The notes: generated by a model from the letters alone, not told the origin. 64,000 nucleotides of DNA from Mycobacterium kiyosense (GCA_021654635.1 AP025179.1:2666001-2730000); one strand, 5' to 3'. Positions 8,137 to 16,829 are shown, counted from the first letter of the stretch. A program made the numbers and translations.

Positions 8137-8904
8137 TTATGGGTGAGCTTGGATAGGACGTGCGGTGTTCCAGACCCGTTCGAAGGCGAGTCGATGGTCG
8201 TTCCATAGGTCTGGTGCGTCGTCGCGCTTGATCACGATGGCGGGATTGTCGCTAGCCGGGGCACCGTAAAGGTGCGGGTTGGCGATAAGCGTGTCATCGG
8301 CGCGGAACATTGACGTGTACAGCGGTGCGGTGTGGGTGCGGATCTCCAGTCCCGAAGTGTCCGAGAGTGGTTGCAGGCGTGTCAATGTCATCCGGCAACG
8401 TGCCGCCAGGGCGGCTCCGATGCCTTCTTCCGCGCCACGCTGCATTACTGTGGCGCACTCGGGGTCACCGATGATGAAGCGGACCGCCACGCCGCGTTCG
8501 GTCGCGGCGGCGAGCATCTTGGTGAAGCGGGGAAGGCCGTCAAACAGGAATGTGCCGCCGTAGACCAGGATGTCAAGATGTTCGGCGGCGTCTTCGAATA
8601 ACTGCTTCCAGACGGTGATCGGGACGTCGGCTCGGCTGCTGTACACGCTGACGGCGACGGTGCCGGCGCTCGGCGGCGTCATGATCGGGAATAGATCGGG
8701 CCACAGGTCGGCCGGGTCGCAATCGAGCACCTCGGCGGTGCGGCGAGCATTCTGAGGGTAGGGCGCGGTTTCGCCCGACAGCCACCGCTCGACAGTCTTG
8801 GCGTCGACGGCGATTAGATCCGCTAGTTCTTGCACGCCTAGCCTTGTGCGCTCGATCTGAGCACGCAGTTGGCGGTTCGGCTTCGGTGTGTCCTGGTTAC
8901 CCAC
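8137..8904 (-). CDS. XRE-family regulator with C-terminal sensor-like domain
   Basis: 255 aa. Residues about 10-70 form an XRE-type helix-turn-helix (QIERTRLGVQELADLIAVDA, then KTVERWLSGETAPYPQNARR). The rest resembles the DUF5919/phospholipase-D-like fold found on such regulators (ITVWKQLFEDAAEHLDILVY, IIGDPECATV). This layout is common in AICEs, where it is thought to control transfer genes. The GTG start has AGGGAG upstream. It is transcribed divergently from the SCO3933-tra-rep operon, and GATGTC repeats between them are candidate operators. Confidence 0.7.
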   Translation of the reverse strand: MGNQDTPKPNRQLRAQIERTRLGVQELADLIAVDAKTVERWLSGETAPYPQNARRTAEVLDCDPADLWPDLFPIMTPPSAGTVAVSVYSSRADVPITVWKQLFEDAAEHLDILVYGGTFLFDGLPRFTKMLAAATERGVAVRFIIGDPECATVMQRGAEEGIGAALAARCRMTLTRLQPLSDTSGLEIRTHTAPLYTSMFRADDTLIANPHLYGAPASDNPAIVIKRDDAPDLWNDHRLAFERVWNTARPIQAHP

Positions 8905-8927
8905 CCGGTTGGCTCCCTACCTGTGAT

Positions 8928-9015
8928 GACATCGGTGTCCCGCACGATGTCGCCCGCTGTCCGAAGTCTGCCATGCAGATGTCCACAGATGCCGCCGAGA
9001 TGCGGTTTCGATGTC
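8928..9015. promoter_or_regulatory. GATGTC repeat array, candidate operator between divergent operons
   Basis: GATGTC occurs at 8946-8951, 8978-8983 and 9010-9015, exactly 32 bp apart each time (about three helical turns), plus an inverted GACATC at 8928-8933. The array occupies the intergenic region between the XRE regulator and the transfer/replication operon. Regular spacing on one face of the helix suggests cooperative binding of a regulator, most simply the XRE protein; that assignment is inferred. Confidence 0.4.
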
Positions 9016-9084
9016 TCAGATGCCGGGCTGAAGTGGGAGTCACTGCCGACGAGCGGCCGTACCGTTCCAGAAGGGATCAAACAA

Positions 9085-9477
9085 ATGCGTCTTCGAATCG
9101 ACACGACTGCAGCGCAGTTCTTCTGCACGCGCGAAGCTGAGCAGCGGACCGTGCACGAAACCGGTGCACCGCGGATCGACAAAGAAACGGGCCTGGTGCT
9201 CTGGCAAGTCCAGCTCATGGCCCTCGACCAGGACGGCGGGGAGATACTCGCCGTCACGGTGGCCGGCGAACCCAATGTCAAAGTGGGCGAGCCCGTCGCG
9301 GTCGAAGCTTTGGTGGCGATCCCGTGGTCACAGGGTGATCGCTCGGGAGTCGCGTTCCGGGCAACCTCAATCCGGCCAGCTGGTGCTCAGTCGGGCGTAC
9401 TTGGGCCACGTCCCACCGCCGCCGGCGGTAGCTCGCAATCCGCCCCCGCAGCCAAGCAGACCGGCAACAACGCGTAG
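9085..9477 (+). CDS. SCO3933-family element protein
   Basis: 130 aa beginning MRLRIDTTAAQFFCTREAE, followed by the family-typical IDKETGLVLWQVQLMALD, VTVAGEP and AIPWSQGDRSGVAFRATSIR, then a Pro/Ala/Gln-rich tail. These small proteins are annotated as SCO3933-family regulatory proteins and occur just before the tra gene in many actinomycete integrative elements; their biochemical role is not established. ATG 9085 is chosen for its AGAAGGGA site and conserved start. First gene of the right-hand operon. Confidence 0.7.
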   Translation: MRLRIDTTAAQFFCTREAEQRTVHETGAPRIDKETGLVLWQVQLMALDQDGGEILAVTVAGEPNVKVGEPVAVEALVAIPWSQGDRSGVAFRATSIRPAGAQSGVLGPRPTAAGGSSQSAPAAKQTGNNA

Positions 9478-9620
9478 CGGAGCGGGCGCCAAGCCATAAG
9501 CCTCACCAGGCCTGGCGCCTGCTTCACAAAAGCTTTGTATGCAAACAAGATTCGGCGTTCCCGGGCATGTCGGCGACGAGCGTGCCCAGGCGGCGTCTGC
9601 AGCGAAGGGAACAAGGCATT
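9478..9620. promoter_or_regulatory. gap before tra with two short palindromes
   Basis: The 143-bp gap contains CCAGGCCTGG (9506-9515) and the near-palindrome ACAAAAGCTTTGT (9526-9538). They could be operator sites or part of a cis-acting transfer locus such as clt, which in pSAM2-type elements lies near tra. There is no direct proof. Confidence 0.3.
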
Positions 9621-11039
9621 ATGCCTCCAAAGAGCAAGGTCAGTAATTCATCCGATGAGGATTGGGTCGGCGAGCTGCTGGTCGGCGTAGTCAAGGCCAC
9701 CAGCATCGGGATGTTCCGGTTTGCGCTGCGCTGGCCGGACATCGCGACCGTTTTGACCGTCTTCGCGGTCACCGGCGTCTTGGGCGGCTTGCGTTGGGCC
9801 TGCGTGCTGACCACGGTGTGGGCGGTTGGCGTATGGGGGTGGCGGTTGGGTGAGCCGGACTCCTATCAGCGGCTGATCGGCAAGCCGGTCGCTGATTATC
9901 GGCGCACGTATCTCGTGTATCGGCGACGCTGGCGCACCATCTGCGAACACCACGGCCTGACCATCTCCCCGCGCGGCAAACCCGACGCCGACCCGCTGGT
10001 GCCCGATTTGTCCTCGGTGCGCATCGGCGCGGCGGTCGACACCTTGGTAGTGCGGCTACTGGTCGGGCAATCTGTCAAAACCTGGCAGGCGCAAGTCGAC
10101 GGCCTGGCCGCAGCGTTCGGCGCCCACCATGTGACGATTCAACCCGGGCCGGTGGCCACGGGCCGGGGCCGCGACATCGTGATTCGCGTCCGCCACCACG
10201 ACGCCCTGGCCGCTCCCATCCCGCTGGCGCGTCCGTGCCCCGACACTCGCGTGGTGCGGCTGGCCAACGTGCCCGTGGGGACTACCGAGCAGGGCAGCCC
10301 GTGGTCGCTGCCGCTGTTCGGCCGCCACATCCTGGTCGGTGGGGCCACCGGCGCCGGCAAGGGCTCAGTGCTGTGGTCCCTGGTGGCCGGACTCGCACCG
10401 GGCATCAAAGCCGGCCTGATCGCCGTGCGCTGTCTGGACCCCAAGGGCGGTATGGAATTCGCTGCCGGCCAAGCCTTGTTCGACCGCTTCGCCTATGACA
10501 GCGATTCGATTCTGGCGGTGTTGCGCGACACGACGGCCACCATGGTGGGCCGAGCCCAGCGGTTGCGCGGAACCACCCGCTGTCATCGGCCCACCCGCGC
10601 CGAACCCCATATCGTGCTGCTGGTCGATGAGTTGGCCACCCTGACCGCCTATGCCGATCGCAAACAACGCGCCGAAGTCGACCAACTCCTCGGATTGTGG
10701 CTGGCCCAAGGCCGCGCGGTCGGAGTCAGTGTGATCGCCGCCGTGCAAGACCCCTCCAAAGACGTCGTCGCGCTGCGCCAACTGTTCCCGGTTCGGGTCG
10801 GGCTGCGCATGACCGAAGCCACCCAAACCGCGATGATCCTGTCCACGGCGGCCCACCAGCAGGGCGCACGCTGCGAAGAAATTCCCGACACCACGCCGGG
10901 CGTGGGTTATGTGCTCACCGAAGGCAACACCGCCGTAGCGCGAGTGCGGGCGTTTCATGTCACCGACACCGACATCGCCTGGCTTGCAGACAATTTCGCC
11001 CCACCGGCCCGTCGCGCCAGCAACCAGGGGCACCGGTGA
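9621..11039 (+). CDS. FtsK/SpoIIIE-type DNA translocase (TraSA-like conjugation protein)
   Basis: 472 aa. Two hydrophobic segments (about 41-74) anchor the N-terminus in the membrane. The motor domain has Walker A GGATGAGKGS (240-249) and Walker B IVLLVDEL (331-338), followed by AVQDPSKDVVALRQLFP, typical of FtsK-like conjugation ATPases. In actinomycete elements one such protein assembles into a hexamer that pumps double-stranded DNA into the recipient. ATG 9621 has an AAGGGA site; an upstream in-frame ATG (9567) lacks support. The stop overlaps the next GTG as GTGA. This is the main evidence that the element is, or was, conjugative. Confidence 0.85.
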   Translation: MPPKSKVSNSSDEDWVGELLVGVVKATSIGMFRFALRWPDIATVLTVFAVTGVLGGLRWACVLTTVWAVGVWGWRLGEPDSYQRLIGKPVADYRRTYLVYRRRWRTICEHHGLTISPRGKPDADPLVPDLSSVRIGAAVDTLVVRLLVGQSVKTWQAQVDGLAAAFGAHHVTIQPGPVATGRGRDIVIRVRHHDALAAPIPLARPCPDTRVVRLANVPVGTTEQGSPWSLPLFGRHILVGGATGAGKGSVLWSLVAGLAPGIKAGLIAVRCLDPKGGMEFAAGQALFDRFAYDSDSILAVLRDTTATMVGRAQRLRGTTRCHRPTRAEPHIVLLVDELATLTAYADRKQRAEVDQLLGLWLAQGRAVGVSVIAAVQDPSKDVVALRQLFPVRVGLRMTEATQTAMILSTAAHQQGARCEEIPDTTPGVGYVLTEGNTAVARVRAFHVTDTDIAWLADNFAPPARRASNQGHR

Positions 11040-11233
11040 GTATCCTCGCATCGACCTCGCTGACCGACTGGCTGGCACCGGGTTCCCCGGCCATCGATCA
11101 GGCGATCCGCGGCGCCTCACCCGGCCACGACTTCCACGCGCGGTGCACCCGCTCATCCCGGGCTAGCGAGGCCGACAGCGAGAACACCACCGGCACAGCC
11201 GGCGACAGCGGCAACCGTGCGGGGCACCAGTGA
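11036..11233 (+). CDS. 65-aa protein coupled between tra and rep
   Basis: A small acidic protein beginning MSILASTSLTDWLAPGSPAI and ending in a Ser/Thr/Glu/Gly-rich tail. Its GTG start overlaps the tra stop (GTGA) and has AGGGG upstream; its own stop overlaps the rep GTG in the same way. The double overlap makes it likely to be translated. No known domain. Short frames between tra and rep are common in AICEs, so a role in transfer or replication control is possible. Confidence 0.6.
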   Translation: MSILASTSLTDWLAPGSPAIDQAIRGASPGHDFHARCTRSSRASEADSENTTGTAGDSGNRAGHQ

Positions 11234-12850
11234 GCGCCGTCCACGAGGCAGGGAGCCCGGCAATCACACTGCCGGGTCTTCCCGCCGACATCGACCACCA
11301 CCGCGTGATCACCCAGATGGTGCGCCGCGCTTGCTCTCCGGGATTCGACGCCTGGTGGCGGCGCACCGAATCGGTCGGGTTCTGCGTCAACCCCATCCAA
11401 CTCGTCGGCACCGACGACTACGGTCGCAAAAGAATCGTATGGGTGCGGTGCAACAACCGCCGCGCCGCCGTCTGTCCCTCCTGCTCAGACCTGTACGCCC
11501 GCGACACTTGGCAACTCGTCGCCGCAGGAACCACCGGAGGCCGCCACAACATGAGCCCCGCCGTGGCCGACCGTCCCCAGGTATTCGTCACATTGACCGC
11601 GCCCAGCTTTGGCTCCGTCCATGGCAGCAGAGGCAGCGTCTGCCGTGACCACAGGACGATGGGTGGCTACAAGCGATGCCCGCACGGAAAACCCCTATGG
11701 TGCAGCACCATGCATGACGGCACCGATCCCACGGTCGGGCAACCGCTGTGCGCCGAGTGCTACGACTACCTCGGGCACGTCCTGTTCACCTGGCACCTGC
11801 CCGAACTATGGCGGCGTTTCACCATCGCCCTACGACGCAACCTCGCCAAACACCTCAAAGCTGCTGGCATCGAACCGAGTTCGGTGAAAGCCAGTTTCGT
11901 CAAGGTCGTCGAAATGCAGGCCCGTGCCATCCCCCACATCCACGCTCTCATCCGGCTCGATCCACCCGACGACCCCACCGGTACCGCCACCGCTGGCTCA
12001 CGTGACCACAACGATCACGGTCCCACCGCCACATGTGGCGGTGGGGAGGCACGTTCGGCAACCGGCCCTGCCTGGGAGCCGCCGATGTCTGCCGCCAAAC
12101 TCGCCGCCCTTATCCAGCAGGCCGCCCGCGCCGTCACCCTCGACGTTCCCAACCCCGACACCAACCGCCAAGCCGACAACCCCAACGAGTCTGGCGACGC
12201 TGCGCCGCTGGTGGTCCGGTTCGGCACACAGATCGATACCCAACCACTGAGGGCCGAAAACTGTGCGGCCCCAACAGAATCAGACACAGCCGTGGCCATC
12301 AGCCGGATGTCGTCACGGCGCATCTCCGGATACCTGGCCAAATACGTCACCAAATCCCTGCAAGACTTCGGTATCGCCGCCCGCCGCCTATCCGCTGAAG
12401 CCATCGCGGACCTCGACGTCACCGACCACGTCCGGGCGATCCTGACCACCATCGCCCACGTAGCAGACCAAGCCCACACCCTCGGTATCGATGCCTTGGC
12501 AGGGATCGGTCGCTGGCTACATACTCTGGGCTACCGGGGACATGTCACCACCAAATCCCGCCGCTACTCGGTCACCATGGGCGCGCTACGCGCCATCCGC
12601 GCCACCTGGGCCCGACACCAAGCAGGCAAAGACTTTTCACCACAACACCATTCGCCACTCGATCTAACCGAGCAAAGCGACGACGTGTGGTGGGAGTTCG
12701 ACCACGCCGGACACGCCACCCCCGGCGACCGCACCCCTCGTCTACTCCGCGGCCCTCCAACGGATCCACACCCGCCGCATCGGACTGGTGGAAGCCCGTC
12801 GCCAAGCCCGCGAGCAACAATGGGATCCGCCAGGGGGGCGCGATGACTGA
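11230..12850 (+). CDS. RepSA-type rolling-circle replication initiator
   Basis: About 539 aa. A Cys pair (CPSC, 82-85) and further Cys/His in 150-177 suggest zinc binding. HUH-endonuclease motifs are in order: FVTLTAPSFG (119-128), PHIHAL (His236, His238) and GYLAKYVTKS (367-376; candidate Tyr368 or Tyr372). The family nicks the origin of the excised circular element and starts rolling-circle replication. A frameshift probably lies at the C run 12719-12723: as written the frame ends at 12846 with a Pro/Arg-rich tail, while removing one C gives a family-like helical end (LVYSAALQRIHTRRIGLVEA) stopping at 12850. Translationally coupled to the gene before it. Confidence 0.8.
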
Positions 12851-12929
12851 CAAGTCCCGAACAGCACGTGCTCGCCCCGAGTGTGGCGCTCGAATCGATG
12901 CGCCGACCATGTCAGAGGGGGGGTGTTGA
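12843..12929 (+). other. 28-codon frame after rep, possible excisionase remnant
   Basis: ATG 12843 overlaps the rep end and reads MTDKSRTARARPECGARIDA, ending MSEGGC. In AICEs an excisionase gene normally follows rep. Only a stub remains, and its last codons come from a tRNA-3'-end-like sequence, as if the gene were cut at an attachment site. Confidence 0.35.
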
Positions 12930-12930
12930 A
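12910..12930. promoter_or_regulatory. candidate attachment site resembling the tRNA-Leu 3' end
   Basis: TGTCAGAGGGGGG (12910-12922) matches the tRNA-end sequence TGTCCGAGGGGGG (14666-14678) at 12 of 13 positions, and TTGAA follows in both (with a 1-bp spacing difference). The two copies flank the recombinase gene. This fits an attL/attR pair around a 1.76-kb recombinase-only element, or an old tRNA end displaced by successive insertions. Confidence 0.5.
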
Positions 12931-12989
12931 ATTGTCTTGCCCGACCACTGTCGACTTCCGCGCGAGGCCAACCGCGCGCTGGTACACGT

Positions 12990-12995
12990 CATAAT
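12990..12995 (+). promoter_or_regulatory. possible -10 of the recombinase gene
   Basis: CATAAT lies in the 108-bp gap upstream of the recombinase. It fits a mycobacterial -10 moderately; no clear -35. A strong AGGGAGGGA site follows at 13022-13030. Confidence 0.3.
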
Positions 12996-13037
12996 GGCTG
13001 TGCGGGACCGGACGCTCGGATCAGGGAGGGAAGTGGC

Positions 13038-14684
13038 GTGAGCCTGAGGTTCGCCTTCTACGGCCGAGTGAGCACCGAGGACGCTCAAGACCCGGAGGCG
13101 AGCCGCAGCTGGCAGAGGCGCCGGGCCGTCGACCTGATCACTCCGCATGGCGGAGTCCTCGCCGCTGACTACTTCGATGTGGGACAGAGCCGCTCGCTGC
13201 CGTGGAAGCGCAGGCCGGAGGCATCACGTCTGCTTGTTGATGTCGCTTCTCGTGACCGCGGCTTCGATGCCGTGGTGATCGGGGAACCCGCCCGTGCGTT
13301 CTACGGGCCGCAGTTCGCGCTCACTTTCCCGGTGCTCACGCACTATGGGGTCGGCCTGTGGGTGCCCGAGGTCGGCGGAGCGGTCGATCCCGGCTCCGAG
13401 GCGCATGACCTTGTGATGACGCTTTTCGGCGGTATGAGCAAGGGAGAGCGGGCGCGAATCCAGATGCGTGTTCGTGCGGCGATGTCGGCACTCGCGCAGG
13501 ACACGAGCAGATATCTCGGTGGCCGACCACCGTATGGTTACCGGCTCGTTGATGCCGGTCCGCACCCGAACCTTGCTAAGGCAAATCTCGGGCAGCGGCT
13601 TCACCGCCTCGAACCCGACCCCGAGACTTCTCCGATCGTCGAGCGGATCTACCGCATGTACGCCGATGGTGCTGGCCTCCGCTACATTGCGCAACGGCTC
13701 ACCGACGATGGCGTGCCGTCACCGAGCCAGTATGACCCGGTGCGGAATCGTCACCGTGACCCGCGAGGTTGGTCTCATTCGGCGATCCGCGCGATACTCG
13801 ACAACCCGACATATCGCGGTGTCCGCGTTTGGGGCAAGCAGGAGAAGTACGAGGTCCTGGTCAACCCTGACGATGTCGCCGCGGGGTATGAGACACGTAT
13901 GCGGTGGCGTGATGAGGCAGACTGGATCGCACCGGACCGCCGCACCCACGAAGCGCTGATCCCTGACGAACTGGCGCAGGCTGTTCGTCTTCGGACGCAG
14001 GCGCGGCGGGGTCCCGGTCTCGTCTGCAGCAGAGAATCGACGGTGCCGTATGCGCTGCGCGGACTGCTGTTCTGCGCCGCGTGTGGACGGCGGATGCAGG
14101 GCGCCGCTCGCGTCGGGAAGCGAACAACCCGCATCCTCTACCGTTGTGAGCTGGGTAAGTCGCGTTCTGTGCCTGCAGACCTGAGTGATCACCCGCGCAC
14201 TGTCTATCTCCGTGAAGACGAGGTGACAGCGCGACTTGACGAATGGATCGCCACCCTGGCCGATCCGGAAGACCTCGCACGCGGGCAGGACGCGGACCCG
14301 GCACCAGGAACTGGCTACGCCGCCTTGCAGCGCCAGCTCAGCGCGGCGAATGGCAAGGTTGCTGCTTTGGTTACCGCCGTGGAGTCTGGTGTGGCCGTTG
14401 AGGATTTGACTGCTGCATTGCGTCGCCGCACCGCTGAGCGCGACGAGCTGAGGGCCCGTCTTGAGCGAGCGGAGCGGCCCCGCGTCATGTCTGCCGCACA
14501 GATCAGCGAATTGGTCACGGAGTTGGGTGGGCTGTCAGCCGTGCTTGGTGCGGCAACGGGGGCGGAACGCGCACTTGTGTACGCAAGCCTAGGTTTGCGT
14601 CTTGACTACGATCCCTACATGCGACGAGTCACGGCAACGGCCGACCTGAGTCGTGTCGCCGGATGTGTCCGAGGGGGGACTTGA
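13038..14684 (+). CDS. large serine recombinase (site-specific integrase)
   Basis: 548 aa. The N-terminal resolvase domain starts FAFYGRVSTEDAQDP, with nucleophile Ser12; MSKGERARIQMRVR and GGRPPYGYR follow. A recombinase domain (WSHSAIRAILDNPTYRG) leads to a zinc ribbon (FCAACGRRM with a later YRCELGK), then a coiled-coil region (RRRTAERDELRARLERAERP). This is the architecture of large serine integrases, which need no host factor to integrate. GTG 13038 has AGGGAGGGA upstream. The last codons, Val-Arg-Gly-Gly-Thr-stop, are encoded by the 3' end of the tRNA-Leu on the other strand, so integration completes the reading frame. Confidence 0.9.
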   Translation: MSLRFAFYGRVSTEDAQDPEASRSWQRRRAVDLITPHGGVLAADYFDVGQSRSLPWKRRPEASRLLVDVASRDRGFDAVVIGEPARAFYGPQFALTFPVLTHYGVGLWVPEVGGAVDPGSEAHDLVMTLFGGMSKGERARIQMRVRAAMSALAQDTSRYLGGRPPYGYRLVDAGPHPNLAKANLGQRLHRLEPDPETSPIVERIYRMYADGAGLRYIAQRLTDDGVPSPSQYDPVRNRHRDPRGWSHSAIRAILDNPTYRGVRVWGKQEKYEVLVNPDDVAAGYETRMRWRDEADWIAPDRRTHEALIPDELAQAVRLRTQARRGPGLVCSRESTVPYALRGLLFCAACGRRMQGAARVGKRTTRILYRCELGKSRSVPADLSDHPRTVYLREDEVTARLDEWIATLADPEDLARGQDADPAPGTGYAALQRQLSAANGKVAALVTAVESGVAVEDLTAALRRRTAERDELRARLERAERPRVMSAAQISELVTELGGLSAVLGAATGAERALVYASLGLRLDYDPYMRRVTATADLSRVAGCVRGGT

Positions 14685-14751
14685 ACCCCCACGCCCATTA
14701 GTAGGGCACTAGCACCTCAAGCTAGCGCGTCTGCCATTCCGCCACTCGGAC
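14666..14751 (-). tRNA. tRNA-Leu (anticodon GAG)
   Basis: Read on the minus strand: a 7-bp acceptor stem GTCCGAG/CTCGGAC with discriminator A, D arm, anticodon stem CTAGC/GCTAG around loop TTGAGGT (anticodon GAG), a long class II variable arm with a TGCCC/GGGCG stem, and the T arm GGGGGTTCAAGTCCCCC. CCA is not encoded. It decodes CUC/CUU. Its 3' end overlaps the last 19 bases of the serine recombinase and is the integration target of the accessory region. Confidence 0.95.
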
Positions 14752-14853
14752 AAGGCCAACTGAGTTGGCAGCTAAGGCTATCGGATCGGTTCGCGTCGGC
14801 CCAATCGGGCTGGCCCGACCCGTGGCCCGTCGGTAGTGGTAGGAAAGGTGACT

Positions 14854-16209
14854 GTGACCCCTCAACGCCCGGCGACCGGGGACCCCGACGGTCCGATGGA
14901 TGACGTGGCCGAGGTGGTGAGCAAGCTGATCCGCTTCGACACCTCCAACACCGGCGAACTCGAAACCACCAAGGGCGAGGCCTTGTGCGCGCAATGGATC
15001 GCTGAGCAGCTCGCCGAGGTCGGCTACGCCACCCACTACGTGGAGTCCGGGGCGCCCGGTCGCGGCAACGTGTTCGCCCGCCTGCCCGGCGCCGATCCCA
15101 CCCGCGGCGCCCTGATGATCCACGGCCACCTCGACGTGGTGCCCGCCGAACCGTCCGACTGGAGCGTGCATCCGTTCTCCGGTGCCATCGCCGACGGCTA
15201 CGTGTGGGGCCGCGGCGCGGTCGACATGAAGGACATGGTCGGCATGACGCTGGTGCTGGCCCGCCACTTCAAGCGGGCCGGCATCGTGCCGCCGCGCGAC
15301 CTGGTCTTCGCGTTCGTTGCCGACGAGGAGAACGGCGGCAAATACGGGGCGCAATGGCTGGTGGACCATCAGCCCGAACTGTTCGACGGAGTGACCGAAG
15401 CGATCGGCGAGGTCGGCGGCTTCTCGCTGACGGTGCCGCGCCACGACGGCGGTGAGCGCCGCCTGTATCTGATCGAGACCGCCGAGAAGGGCATCCAATG
15501 GATGCGGCTGACCGCCCGCGGCCGCGCCGGGCACGGGTCGATGGTGCACGACAACAACGCGGTCACCGCCGTCGCCGAAGCCGTGGCCCGATTGGGCCGC
15601 CACCGGTTCCCGCTGGTCTGCACCGACACCGTCGCGCAGTTCCTGGCCGCCGTCAGCGAGGAGACCGGCCTGACCTTCGACACCACGTCCCCGGACCTGG
15701 ACGGGATGATCGACAAGCTGGGCCCGATGTCTCGCATGCTCAAGGCGGTGCTGCACGACACCGCCAACCCGACCATGCTCAACGCCGGCTACAAGGCCAA
15801 CGTGGTCCCGGCGACGGCCGAGGCGGTGATCGACTGCCGGGTGCTGCCCGGGCGCCTGGCGGCATTCGAGGCCGAGGTAGATGCGGTGATCGGTCCCGAC
15901 ATCACCCGCGAATGGATCCGCAGCCTGGATTCCTACGAAACGTCCTTCGACGGCGACCTGGTCGACGCGATGAACGCCGCGGTGCTCTCGGTGGACCCCG
16001 ACGGGCGCACCGTGCCCTACATGCTCTCCGGCGGTACTGACGCAAAGTCCTTCGCGCGCTTGGGGATTCGCTGCTTCGGGTTCAGCCCGCTGCGGCTGCC
16101 GCCGGAACTGGATTTCTCGTCGCTGTTCCACGGCGTCGACGAGCGGGTACCCATCGAGGCGCTGCGGTTCGGCACCGAGGTGCTGGCCCACTTCTTGACC
16201 CACTGCTGA
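14854..16209 (+). CDS. M20-family metallopeptidase (Rv2141c-like)
   Basis: 451 aa, close to the length of M. tuberculosis Rv2141c. M20 metal ligands are visible: HGHLDVVP (His and bridging-metal region), the bridging Asp in GAVDMKD, and the catalytic DEENGG. The dimerisation domain follows ([18 protein letters not shown]), then the closing SGGTDAKSF and [10 protein letters not shown]. The family removes N-acyl or C-terminal residues (DapE/ArgE/peptidase types); the exact substrate is not settled. GTG 14854 is chosen because AGGAAAGG lies six bases before it; in-frame GTGs at 14836 and 14848 are alternatives. First core gene right of the tRNA. Confidence 0.88.
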   Translation: MTPQRPATGDPDGPMDDVAEVVSKLIRFDTSNTGELETTKGEALCAQWIAEQLAEVGYATHYVESGAPGRGNVFARLPGADPTRGALMIHGHLDVVPAEPSDWSVHPFSGAIADGYVWGRGAVDMKDMVGMTLVLARHFKRAGIVPPRDLVFAFVADEENGGKYGAQWLVDHQPELFDGVTEAIGEVGGFSLTVPRHDGGERRLYLIETAEKGIQWMRLTARGRAGHGSMVHDNNAVTAVAEAVARLGRHRFPLVCTDTVAQFLAAVSEETGLTFDTTSPDLDGMIDKLGPMSRMLKAVLHDTANPTMLNAGYKANVVPATAEAVIDCRVLPGRLAAFEAEVDAVIGPDITREWIRSLDSYETSFDGDLVDAMNAAVLSVDPDGRTVPYMLSGGTDAKSFARLGIRCFGFSPLRLPPELDFSSLFHGVDERVPIEALRFGTEVLAHFLTHC

Positions 16210-16241
16210 TCCCGACCCTTGATCACACGAGAGGATTGACC

Positions 16242-16769
16242 ATGACCGTGCCCAACCCCTACGACGCGCTGCCCGAGCTGCCGTCGTTCACCTTGACCTC
16301 GGAGTCGATCACCGACGGGCAACCGCTGGCCAAGCCCCAGGTCAGCGGGATCATGGGCGCCGGCGGCGAGGACGTCAGCCCGCAGCTGAGCTGGTCGGAC
16401 TTCCCGGCGGAGACCCGCAGCTTCGCGGTCACGGTGTACGACCCGGACGCGCCCACGGCGTCCGGGTTCTGGCACTGGGCGGTGGCCAACCTGCCCGCCG
16501 ACGTCACCGAGTTGCCGGCCGGCGCCGGCGACGGCAGCGACCTGCCCGGGGGAGCCCTCACGTTGGTCAACGACGCCGGGATGCGCCGCTACATCGGCGC
16601 CGCCCCGCCGCCCGGGCACGGCCCGCACCGCTACTACGTCGCCGTGCACGCGGTGGACGTCGACAAGCTCGACCTCGCCGAGGATGCCAGTCCGGCCTAC
16701 CTGGGCTTCAACCTGTTTCAGCACGCCATCGCCCGCGCCGTCATCCACGCCACGTACGAGCAGACGTAA
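16242..16769 (+). CDS. PEBP-family protein (TB18.6, Rv2140c-like)
   Basis: 175 aa, matching the YbhB/Raf-kinase-inhibitor-like family. [20 protein letters not shown] contains the DPxxP-side ligand fold; [20 protein letters not shown] holds the anion-binding DPDAP and the HW pair; [11 protein letters not shown] follows. Members bind phospholipid head groups or act as small binding proteins; the mycobacterial one has no firm enzyme role. ATG 16242 follows a GAGAGG site. It lies 32 bp after the peptidase, probably co-transcribed. Confidence 0.88.
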   Translation: MTVPNPYDALPELPSFTLTSESITDGQPLAKPQVSGIMGAGGEDVSPQLSWSDFPAETRSFAVTVYDPDAPTASGFWHWAVANLPADVTELPAGAGDGSDLPGGALTLVNDAGMRRYIGAAPPPGHGPHRYYVAVHAVDVDKLDLAEDASPAYLGFNLFQHAIARAVIHATYEQT

Positions 16770-16829
16770 TCCCGGGCGTGCGGCTATGACCGGTCCCGGC
16801 ACTGTGCACCGCTGACAACCACGATTGAA

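Larger units (their letters stand above)
7065..12850. mobile_element. AICE-like integrative and conjugative element, core module
   Basis: The block holds the diagnostic set of an actinomycete integrative and conjugative element: an FtsK/SpoIIIE-type translocase (TraSA-like), a RepSA-type replication initiator, an SCO3933-family protein, an XRE regulator, a Nudix protein and an HD protein, in two divergent groups around a control region at 8905-9084. Known AICEs such as pSAM2 move double-stranded DNA through a single Tra ATPase and integrate at tRNA genes. Here the block stops just short of a tRNA-Leu with a serine recombinase in between. Left end undetermined. No spd spreading genes and no complete excisionase were seen, so mobility is uncertain. 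Confidence 0.7.

Noticed and set aside
1..14684. Insertion sequence or transposase
   Set aside because: No DDE transposase, terminal inverted repeats or target duplications seen; the mobility genes are Tra, Rep and a serine recombinase.
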